From positions 1 through 6,332 of the forward strand of contig DAOTYE010000079.1 in assembly GCA_034434915.1 (NCBI GenBank): a DNA stretch of 6,332 nt, written 5' to 3'. This document shows, one piece after another, positions 1 to 5,517 of this stretch. This stretch comes from DAOTYE01 sp034434915 (GTDB lineage Bacteria; Chloroflexota; Dehalococcoidia; Dehalococcoidales; RBG-16-60-22). Every line of letters starts with the position of its first letter. Positions within the stretch are counted from its first letter, which is position 1. The notes beneath the pieces were generated by a model. It was not told the origin of the DNA. It ran no database searches and saw only the letters and a program-made list of their open reading frames with translations. The position numbers and the translations under genes are program-made.

Positions 1-3000
1 GACATGAGCTCTGAGCGCAGGCGGTCTACCTCTTTGAGCACCTGAAGCTCTCTTTCCCTGAGCTCCGCTTTTTCTGCCTCCGTGACGTCTTCCATGATGC
101 CGTCAAGGTAAAGGACTTTGCCCTGGCTGTCCCTTACCACTGCTATCTTAGCCAGAGTCATAATCTTTGTGCCGTCTTTGCGGCGCAATATCCTTCTATT
201 AATCATCATGTCCTGGTTCATCGCCTGCTCAAGCAATTGCTGGCGCTCTTCCGGGCGGTCATAGAGGCTGGTGATGTTCATATTGAGCAGTTCTTCTTTA
301 GAGTAACCCAGTATCTCGGACATTGCCGGGTTGACTTCCAGGAATCTGCCCTGAGGGTCGGCAGTTGCCCGGTAGATGCCCAGCTTGATGTTGTCCACCA
401 GACTGCGGTACTTCTCTTCAGACTGGCGTAGTGCCCTCTCCGTTGCAAGGTGTTCCGTAACATCTCTGAGGGTATTGACCGTATATAATTTGCCTTGCAG
501 TTCAATAAGCTCGCTTGACATCAGGCAGGTCCGTCTATCTCCTGATTTGGTGAATACCTGTACTTCAATATCAGCAAATGAGCCTTTTTCACGAATCAGC
601 TTGAGCCTTGCCTCCCGCTCCTTTTCGTCTCTTAAGATGCCGAGCTCAAGAGCGCTGTGCCCGATAACTTCTTCACGCGAGTATCCGGTGAGCGTGAGAA
701 AATTATCATTGACATCCACCATGCGCCCGGTCTCCAGTTCTAGAATGCGCATTGCCACGGGATTTGAGCGGAAGGCGGCAGAAAACTTTATTTCTGACTG
801 GCGCAGGGCTTCTTCTATCTTCTTGCGTTCGGTGATATCTTCACCTGAGCTTAAAGTGCCAGTTACGCGTCCCTCCGCATCCTTCACCACGATGTTGTGC
901 CAGGCGATGTCCCGCTCCTCGCCGGCTGTGGTGAGCACAGGATTTTCAAAATATTCAGATGGCTTGACTCTGCCCGCCATCAGCTGGCTAAAAATGTCTT
1001 TCACCTGCTTTCTCATACGCGGTGGGATGAAGGTCTCAAACCAGTCTTTACCGATGATTGCCTTTTCTTCACAGCCCAGTATCTCGCACGCCCTTTTATT
1101 GACGAGTGTGATTTTGCCTTCAGCATCAAGGCCAAGCATCATGACACCGGCGATTTGTAGGTATTCGTTGGCTTTGTTTCTTTCCTCCAGGAGCGCGTTC
1201 TCCATTTTCTTGCGTTCGGTAATGTCCTGTGCGCATACCAGTACCCATTCTGAGTCCCCAAACTTCACCGGGGTGGTAGACACCAAAAGCCAGACATCCT
1301 CTACCGCGTTTTCTTTCACGATAGGGAGCATGGCTTCAACGTTATAGCATGCTTTACCAGTGTCAAGCGAGGTCTGCACGGCGCGGCGGACCGCACAGAC
1401 TTCACAATAAGGACCGAATCCGCAACCCTTAGGGTCATCTAGTGAATGAAGACAGCGTAAGGCTTCCCCGGCGCGAAGACCGGCCATTTCTTCAGCAGTG
1501 CGCCTGGCGAACACCATCGCCGCCCCGTTCACTTTCTGCACCCGCCTGTCCCGGTCAACGAGCATCATGGCAATCGGGGCACTGCTATAAATTGCGGAGA
1601 GTTCCGCATGGGCTTTCTGCATTTCCTCTTCCGCCTTCTTGCGTCTGGTGATGTCAGCCCAGTTGGCGATGTAGTACTTATATTCGCCATTGTGATAGAC
1701 CGGCGTGGCGGTAATCTGCACCCAGAACCGCTCGCCGTTTTTATTCTGGAACAGCTCCTCTCGTTCTTGCGCTCCATGGTGGAAAGCCTCTTCAAAATCA
1801 CATTTAATTTTAGTCAGCGTTTCCTCTGTCCACCATGGATAGGGCGCTTTCACTCCTTTCAGTTCCGCGAGGGTAAAGCCGGTCAGTTTCTCCATTGCCG
1901 GGTTGACGTAGCGCACGGAGGTGTCCGCTTCAGCGACAAAGATGGGATAAGGTGTGCTGGCGAGCAGGGTGGTACTGAACTCCTCTGACTGGCGCAGGGC
2001 TTCTTCTGCCTGTCTCCTCTTTTCCTCAAGCTCTATGTCATGCAGAGCAAACGCGATGTCCCCGGCGACTTCCCTGAAAAGAGAAAGTTCTTCATCAATG
2101 ATGGGGATATCCGGGGGGAGGGAAGCGGTAAGCACGCCGTAAACAGCATCCTGATGCTGAAGCCTGGCGCAGAGCACGGTAGGACCGTAGCCGCTTTCCA
2201 GGAGCAGGCAATCACCGCAGTCGGCGGTATCCATGGCTACCGGTACGGGCTCAGGAGCCTGCAGAGCCTTCCTGATGCACGGCGGACTTTTGCCTTTCCT
2301 TATTTGCGCCAGCATCGGCAGAAAGGATTTGCCAATGCCGGCTTCAGCGGCGGTGACCAGCTTTCCTGATTTATCAAAGAGGGCAATCCAGGCGCCGCGG
2401 AAACCGCGCGTCTCTATCAGTGCCTGGCAGGTCTTCTTCAGCAGTGTATCCCGGTCTTTTTCTCTGACGATGAGCTGGTTCACATTGCGGATGGTCCTCA
2501 GGATATTATTGATATGGGCGATTCTTTGTTGAGCCTGTTTAAGCTCGGTGATGTCTCTTACTATGGAGCGGCTGGCGGTGATTTTGCCGCGCTTATCTCT
2601 TATAGCAGTGGCAGAAACCAGACCGATGGCTTTACTGCCGTCCTTCTTCAGATAGACCATCTCCTCATTTTCAATTGGTTCCCCGCGGCGGAATTTTTGA
2701 AACAGAAGGTCAGATTTAGGCTTTGATTCCTCAGCGAATAGCTCTCTGATATCTTTGCCGATGAGTTCCTCTCTGGTGTAACCCAGCCAGGCACAGACGG
2801 TGCGGTTGCAGTCCAGAAGATGACGGTTGATGCCTACTGAGTAGTATGCCACCGGGGCATTTTCAAAGAGGTCATGAAGACGTGCTTCACTTTGCCGCAG
2901 GGCTTTTTCTGTGCGCTGGTATTCAGCGATGGTGCTTCTACACTTCTTGTCTGCGCGGGAGTAAGATGCCTTGAGCCGGTCATATAATCTGGTAATGTGG

Positions 3001-3128
3001 TTCCGCTCTGCTCTGGCTTCTTTAAGGGAATCCATCAGGCGTGCACGCTCAGCAGCGGAGACACCCTGATGACGGGTATGCTTTTCCCCTTCTGCCTGTG
3101 GAGCTTCCTGCTTGGGCTCATCTCTCAT
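1..3128 (-). CDS. Multi-PAS/GAF sensor histidine kinase, C-terminus cut by window edge
   Basis: The minus strand is open for 1042 codons from ATG 3128 to the window edge. No membrane segment is visible, so the sensor is probably cytoplasmic. Approximate domains: Arg/Lys-rich coiled N-terminus 1-75; PAS1 77-197; GAF 207-364; PAS2 376-497; PAS3 507-643; PAS4 645-770; PAS5 772-898; PAS6 898-1020. The PAS units are joined by 'LRQSE' openings and 'DITERKK'-type closings (ITELKQ, ITRRKK, ITERKK twice, VTEHLA, VTEAEK). Residues 1022-1042 (ending VDRLRSELMS) match the start of a HisKA helix, after which 'NVSHELRTP' normally follows. The kinase call therefore rests on this short segment, and the ATPase domain is outside the window. 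PAS3 carries four clustered Cys. By family, such proteins autophosphorylate on His and pass phosphate to a response regulator; the ligands are unknown. ATG 3128 is the first in-frame start after a stop, but its Shine-Dalgarno is weak. It is divergent from an HD-GYP gene. Confidence 0.93.
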   Translation of the reverse strand, partial: MRDEPKQEAPQAEGEKHTRHQGVSAAERARLMDSLKEARAERNHITRLYDRLKASYSRADKKCRSTIAEYQRTEKALRQSEARLHDLFENAPVAYYSVGINRHLLDCNRTVCAWLGYTREELIGKDIRELFAEESKPKSDLLFQKFRRGEPIENEEMVYLKKDGSKAIGLVSATAIRDKRGKITASRSIVRDITELKQAQQRIAHINNILRTIRNVNQLIVREKDRDTLLKKTCQALIETRGFRGAWIALFDKSGKLVTAAEAGIGKSFLPMLAQIRKGKSPPCIRKALQAPEPVPVAMDTADCGDCLLLESGYGPTVLCARLQHQDAVYGVLTASLPPDIPIIDEELSLFREVAGDIAFALHDIELEEKRRQAEEALRQSEEFSTTLLASTPYPIFVAEADTSVRYVNPAMEKLTGFTLAELKGVKAPYPWWTEETLTKIKCDFEEAFHHGAQEREELFQNKNGERFWVQITATPVYHNGEYKYYIANWADITRRKKAEEEMQKAHAELSAIYSSAPIAMMLVDRDRRVQKVNGAAMVFARRTAEEMAGLRAGEALRCLHSLDDPKGCGFGPYCEVCAVRRAVQTSLDTGKACYNVEAMLPIVKENAVEDVWLLVSTTPVKFGDSEWVLVCAQDITERKKMENALLEERNKANEYLQIAGVMMLGLDAEGKITLVNKRACEILGCEEKAIIGKDWFETFIPPRMRKQVKDIFSQLMAGRVKPSEYFENPVLTTAGEERDIAWHNIVVKDAEGRVTGTLSSGEDITERKKIEEALRQSEIKFSAAFRSNPVAMRILELETGRMVDVNDNFLTLTGYSREEVIGHSALELGILRDEKEREARLKLIREKGSFADIEVQVFTKSGDRRTCLMSSELIELQGKLYTVNTLRDVTEHLATERALRQSEEKYRSLVDNIKLGIYRATADPQGRFLEVNPAMSEILGYSKEELLNMNITSLYDRPEERQQLLEQAMNQDMMINRRILRRKDGTKIMTLAKIAVVRDSQGKVLYLDGIMEDVTEAEKAELRERELQVLKEVDRLRSELM

Positions 3129-3142
3129 CTTTACGCATCTTA

Positions 3143-3163
3143 GCCATAATTGTGCTTTATGGC
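3143..3163. promoter_or_regulatory. Operator-like palindrome at the kinase transcription start
   Basis: GCCATAA and TTATGGC form perfect 7-bp inverted arms around a 7-base centre. The site begins 3 bases downstream of the proposed -10 box and covers the predicted start of the kinase transcript. That is the classic place for a repressor operator. In RNA it could also form a small 5' hairpin. It has no U-tract, so it is not a terminator. Confidence 0.4.
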
Positions 3164-3166
3164 ATT

Positions 3167-3195
3167 ATGATACGTCTTCAAAATCACTTAGTCAA
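3167..3195 (-). promoter_or_regulatory. Sigma-70-type promoter for the sensor kinase
   Basis: Read on the minus strand, TTGACT (3195-3190) is followed after exactly 17 bases by TATCAT (3172-3167). Each box matches the bacterial consensus at five of six positions. Transcription would start near 3160, giving a leader of about 30 bases before ATG 3128. The -35 box lies within an imperfect direct repeat: AGGTATTGACT (3200-3190) and AGGTATCAACT (3222-3212), start-to-start 22 bp, about two helical turns. This suggests a regulator binding just upstream of or over the -35 box. The promoter is inferred from sequence alone. Confidence 0.6.
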
Positions 3196-3233
3196 TACCT
3201 TTTGAGCATGAAGTTGATACCTCTGAAGACGTA
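3171..3233. repeat. 10-bp perfect inverted repeat spanning the kinase promoter
   Basis: TACGTCTTCA (3171-3180) is repeated in inverse as TGAAGACGTA (3224-3233), separated by 43 bases. The arm centres are 53 bp apart, about five helical turns, so both lie on the same DNA face. One arm sits between the -35 and -10 boxes and touches the -10. The other is upstream of the -35. The layout suits a regulator binding two half-sites with DNA looping, or an RNA stem in a transcript crossing the region. The binding protein is unknown. Confidence 0.5.
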
Positions 3234-3472
3234 GCGGACTGTGAAACTTGTTTATTTAGGCACAGGGTATTACTGGCAGAGCTGATTTAATTTGTCACCA
3301 CTGTTTTCATTCAGGACTGATGCCTGCTGGCAATTTTAGAAAAAATTTAGTTACTGGGTGTCCACGTTTATGCCTTTTTTACGGGCTGGCTGTTACCCTG
3401 TCAATAGAGAACGTAGGTAAATATCCGGATAGTTCCAGAGAAAAACTCAGGAAGTGGGGAGGAAAGCGCAAA
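3234..3472. other. AT-rich divergent intergenic region upstream of HD-GYP gene
   Basis: This is the rest of the 344-base gap between the divergent genes. It is AT-rich and must hold the promoter of the HD-GYP gene, but I find no -35/-10 pair with good spacing. A frame in phase with that gene is open from an ATG at 3320, but its first 51 codons look non-conserved and have no good Shine-Dalgarno. I treat them as untranslated leader. Confidence 0.4.
3456..3462 (+). promoter_or_regulatory. Ribosome binding site deciding the HD-GYP start
   Basis: GGGGAGG ends 10 bases before ATG 3473. It is the only strong Shine-Dalgarno upstream of the conserved part of the protein, and it favours 3473 over the upstream in-frame ATG at 3320. 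Confidence 0.6.
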
Positions 3473-4048
3473 ATGGTAAGCGGGACTGTGGAAACTGAGT
3501 TCATCCTGAAGGGTGATAGAGCCATCCCAGAATCATTTTCCGGGGCACTGCAGGCTTTATTCACTGATGATGGCGGCATCATCACTATTCCCACCGCGGA
3601 ACTCAACAAAGCGTCCCAGCCCCGGCCCTTCATCGTGGTTATCCCATCTGAAGATATGGAAGAGCTCCGCCGTCAGGCTCAGCATGGGAGGCTGAAGTTC
3701 GTCCCGCAGTTCAGCGTCGTTGAGTCATTAACGTATGCTCTTGAAGCCCAGGATAAATACACGGCAGGGCATTCTCACCGTGTTGCTGAGCTTGCTTACG
3801 CCATTGGCAAAATGATGGGTCTGAAGGAAGAATTCCTGGAACAGCTGAAGTGCGCCGCTGTGCTTCATGACATCGGCAAGATAGCAGTGGATAAGGCGGT
3901 GCAGAACAAGCCCGGCCGGTTGACGGCGGAGGAGTACCATCACATCATGTCCCATGTGCACATCGGGCAGGAAATCGTAAAGCCGATATTTAATGAAGAG
4001 ATATCAGATATGGTGCGCTATCATCATCATCACCATCTAACTCGTTAG
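3473..4048 (+). pseudogene. HD-GYP domain phosphodiesterase, truncated before the GYP motif
   Basis: The frame encodes 191 residues. Residues 1-78 form a small N-terminal region that I do not recognise. From about 80 the sequence is a clear HD-GYP domain: VESLTYALEAQDKYTAGHSHRV (82-103, H100), the HDIGK core (H132, D133, K136), NKPGRLTAEEY (145-155), H161 in the 'SHVHIG' segment, and VRYHH at 181-185. These correspond to metal-binding positions of the family, which hydrolyses cyclic di-GMP. In intact members 'HHE.YDG.GYP' follows and the domain continues for several tens of residues. Here the chain runs HHHHH-LTR and stops, so the GYP motif and the C-terminal helices are missing. It is probably inactive, or at most a degenerate domain. 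The break lies within a run of CAT/CAC codons and coincides with a change in local character. An assembly error or simple frameshift is less likely, because no downstream frame resumes the motif. Confidence 0.85.
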
Positions 4049-4089
4049 AACAGCTTGATATTCAAGTGCTTATGCTTCAGTTGGCTGAA
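4037..4089. repeat. Cluster of three short inverted repeats at the HD-GYP break
   Basis: Directly after the CAT-codon run lie CTAAC-TC-GTTAG (4037-4048, containing the stop codon), CTTGA-TAT-TCAAG (4054-4066) and TTCAG-TTGG-CTGAA (4076-4089). Each has perfect 5-bp arms. None is followed by a T-run, so they do not look like terminators. Their position exactly at the truncation suggests a recombination or insertion boundary. Single 5-bp palindromes are common by chance, so only the clustering is notable. Confidence 0.35.
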
Positions 4090-4140
4090 TTCCTCAAATC
4101 CATACCGATAAGTAGTTGTTGTGGAGGTAGAAATGAGTAA
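4072..4140 (+). other. Short open frame overlapping the next gene's start
   Basis: ATG 4072 opens 22 codons (MLQLAEFLKSIPISSCCGGRNE) ending at TAA 4138-4140. It overlaps the downstream ATG 4133 in the string ATGAGTAA. The frame is also open further upstream, back through the CAT run, giving a helix-like stretch containing LEQLDIQVLMLQLAEFLK. It could be the 3' remnant of a gene fused at the breakpoint, a leader peptide coupled to the ribbon-helix-helix gene, or chance. I see no Shine-Dalgarno for ATG 4072. Confidence 0.2.
4123..4127 (+). promoter_or_regulatory. Ribosome binding site of the ribbon-helix-helix gene
   Basis: GGAGG sits 5 bases before ATG 4133. An in-frame GTG at 4121 overlaps this motif and is therefore an unlikely start, so the protein is taken to begin MSKGKKR. 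Confidence 0.7.
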
Positions 4141-4879
4141 AGGCAAGAAAAGATTGCCTTCCCAGCAGAAATATGACCAAACTCATCCTACGGTGTCCTT
4201 CCGGTTGCCTGCGCCGCTATATGTTCGACTAAAACAACATCTCGGAGAGCACTCCTTCGCCTCTTTCGTCATATCTCATCTTGAGAACGAGGAGGCTAGA
4301 ATTAATGCCAGGGTGGAAGAACTGGTTCGCCAGCGAGGTAGTCTCCGAACAGATATCGCAAGCTACCAGCGGCAGCTTCATGACTTGGATGAGCAGGTCA
4401 AGAAGAGAAGGCAAGAAATCATGAAACCGTTAGAAGAAGAGAAGGTTCGTCTGAAGGCGGAAATTGACGAATGGTACCGGTTTGAAAAACAAAGGTTTGA
4501 ATTAACTCGGGCCCAGAATGAGAAAAATCTGAGTACAGTACGCTCCCAAGTAAATGAGGAGCAAGAGCGACTGCGTCAGGTGAGGATGGACCTGATTTTT
4601 GCTGAGACCAGGCACAAGTCATTGGAGCAGCAGAGCAAGCAGTGGCTTGAAGAAAAGAGGGCCTGGGAAGAGAAGATGCAGCATGCCACCGATTTTATCA
4701 ACCGCTACCCCTGGTTTTTCTGCAATCAATGCCCCGGCGCTTTATGGAACCAGATGTTGTTGTCGATGGCAAATACTTTGGCTTCTATACAGTCCAGCGC
4801 CAAAAACAAAGATGATTCTGTGCTTGCTAAGGTAGAAGAAGGGAGCAGGCAGACACAGTCCACAGCAGGTAAGTCCTGA
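4133..4879 (+). CDS. Ribbon-helix-helix / long coiled-coil protein of unknown role
   Basis: The protein has 248 residues. After a basic, Gln-rich leader (1-16), residues 17-52 read like a ribbon-helix-helix (CopG/Arc-type) DNA-binding fold: strand HPTVSFRLP, helix APLYVRLKQHLGE, turn, and helix SFASFVISHLENEE. Residues about 53-188 are highly charged (Glu, Arg, Lys, Gln) with heptad-like hydrophobics and no Pro except KPLEEE, which predicts a long coiled coil. The tail returns to a globular character, with RYPWFFCNQCPG (191-202) holding a single CxxC, then an amphipathic helix and a polar end. A DNA-binding head on a long coil recalls KfrA-like or partition proteins by architecture only; I see no sequence match to them. 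A role in regulating or organising the surrounding element is inference. It starts 84 bases after the broken HD-GYP gene, with no clear promoter between. Confidence 0.8.
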   Translation: MSKGKKRLPSQQKYDQTHPTVSFRLPAPLYVRLKQHLGEHSFASFVISHLENEEARINARVEELVRQRGSLRTDIASYQRQLHDLDEQVKKRRQEIMKPLEEEKVRLKAEIDEWYRFEKQRFELTRAQNEKNLSTVRSQVNEEQERLRQVRMDLIFAETRHKSLEQQSKQWLEEKRAWEEKMQHATDFINRYPWFFCNQCPGALWNQMLLSMANTLASIQSSAKNKDDSVLAKVEEGSRQTQSTAGKS

Positions 4880-4907
4880 CCGGCAGAGGAGAAGCAACCA
4901 TAAGGTC

Positions 4908-4920
4908 AGCGGACGCCGCT
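4908..4920 (+). terminator. Weak hairpin after the coiled-coil gene
   Basis: AGCGG-ACG-CCGCT forms a perfect GC-rich 5-bp stem 28 bases after the stop codon, and a flanking GGT/ACC could extend it across an internal loop. No T-run follows, so a rho-independent terminator is doubtful. Confidence 0.2.
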
Positions 4921-4932
4921 CCTACCATTCAC

Positions 4933-5100
4933 CCACGCCATTGCTCGCCTGCTACCTTCAAAGGCACCGAGGAATCTCAATCCACCAGCAGTTACGACTA
5001 CAGCTGGCAATCGGTGCGCCATCAGACTGTTTGAGATAAACAACAGCTATACCTCTATCGCCACGCCACTGCTCTATGAGCCTTCAATGGGCAACAGAGG
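4933..5100. repeat. Degenerate 40-base direct repeat (two copies)
   Basis: Copy A is 4933-4972 and copy B is 5061-5100. They share 13 of 14 bases at the left (CCACGCCAYTGCTC), an identical CCTTCAA in the middle and GAGG at the right, with small compensating indels and about 128 bases start to start. A third partial match to the left end (ACGCCGCTCCTACC) lies at about 4914-4927. This could be an ancient tandem duplication or paired binding sites; no function can be assigned. Confidence 0.35.
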
Positions 5101-5144
5101 CAGCAAGAAACAGAAATTGCCATTGTGGCACTAGCTGGAGAGTT

Positions 5145-5303
5145 TCAGGGCAAATAAAGACCTTCATCCTGGGAATCCCGCAGCAATTTCTGGGAATAGG
5201 CATCGTAGTTGAGAGCGCACAAAAGTGTATTTACCCCTCTGACAGCCGCGCTTAGCAGGTTCTTCGCAGTCTCAATCCATCTCGTCTCCGGCTTAGACCC
5301 TAT
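5145..5303 (-). pseudogene. Possible gene remnant on the minus strand
   Basis: Between TAA (5306-5304) and TGA (5147-5145) the minus strand is open for 52 codons and reads like a helical protein tail, for example TRWIETAKNLLSAAVRGVN followed by NYDAYSQKLLRDSQDEG. It has no ATG or GTG start and no Shine-Dalgarno. Another minus-strand frame just upstream carries a short Pro/Lys-rich segment (GNPSPPAGKKRKL). It may be the decayed end of a gene from an earlier insertion. A plus-strand frame across part of the same DNA is also open, so chance is a real alternative. Confidence 0.2.
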
Positions 5304-5397
5304 TTATCCTCGCTTCATACCACATTTTTAGCTTTCTCTTTTTCCCTGCCGGGGGCGAGGGATTACCGACATACCAGCTAGTTTATCAGGCTGACCA

Positions 5398-5416
5398 ATT
5401 GCACTTATTGTGCAAT
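5398..5416. promoter_or_regulatory. 19-bp palindrome, operator-like
   Basis: ATTGCAC-TTATT-GTGCAAT has perfect 7-bp arms around 5 bases, 102 bases before the ATG at 5518. It has no U-tract. A weak promoter-like pair, TTTATC (5382-5387) and TATTGT (5406-5411) with 18-base spacing, would put the -10 inside the palindrome. It is a plausible binding site for a dimeric regulator, perhaps one encoded nearby; that link is a guess. Confidence 0.4.
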
Positions 5417-5475
5417 CATGAAGCTGTAAGCACAAAACAGCACCTTAAAAACTGAATACGGCAAGCCGACCTGAA

Positions 5476-5517
5476 CGCTTGTCCTCATGGGCAAATATGC
5501 TCAAAGGGGGTCAAGCG
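5476..5517 (+). promoter_or_regulatory. Hairpin enclosing the ribosome binding site of the zinc-ribbon gene
   Basis: CGCTTG (5476-5481) pairs with CAAGCG (5512-5517). After one T-T mismatch, CCTC (5483-5486) pairs with GGGG (5507-5510), one pair being a wobble. Inside, GGGCA (5489-5493) and TGCTC (5498-5502) form a second stem, also with one wobble, closed by AATA. The Shine-Dalgarno AAAGGGGG (5503-5510) is thus partly buried and the last paired base abuts ATG 5518. The Shine-Dalgarno to ATG spacing is 7 bases, which selects ATG 5518 over the in-frame TTG at 5479. Confidence 0.5.

Larger units (their letters stand above)
4880..5475. other. Long non-coding or decayed region
   Basis: No plus-strand frame here combines a start, a ribosome binding site and a recognisable product; stops interrupt all three frames. 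It holds the weak hairpin, a degenerate 40-base direct repeat, a possible minus-strand gene remnant and a 19-bp palindrome, each listed separately. A C-rich/G-rich hairpin at 5344-5361 (CCCT-GCC / GGC-AGGG with one bulge) has T-rich sequence on its 5' side, so it is not a plus-strand terminator. The region may be decayed element DNA or the long leader of the gene at 5518. Confidence 0.5.

Noticed and set aside
376..1347. Long plus-strand open frame of 323 codons
   Set aside because: It lies wholly opposite the PAS kinase, is Ser/Arg-rich with no recognisable domain, and is explained as an antisense shadow of a conserved coding strand.
3320..3472. N-terminal extension of the HD-GYP protein from ATG 3320
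   Set aside because: It has no good ribosome binding site and low-quality sequence, while ATG 3473 is preceded by GGGGAGG.
4018..4036. Run of CAT/CAC codons resembling an engineered His tag
   Set aside because: HH is native at this point of HD-GYP domains, and the flanking sequence shows no vector features. It is better read as natural codons plus a breakpoint.
5441..5460. Segment CACCTTAAAAACTGAATACG, reminiscent of sequences seen in some rRNA spacers
   Set aside because: No rRNA or tRNA is present around it and the likeness is short and from memory, so no function is claimed.
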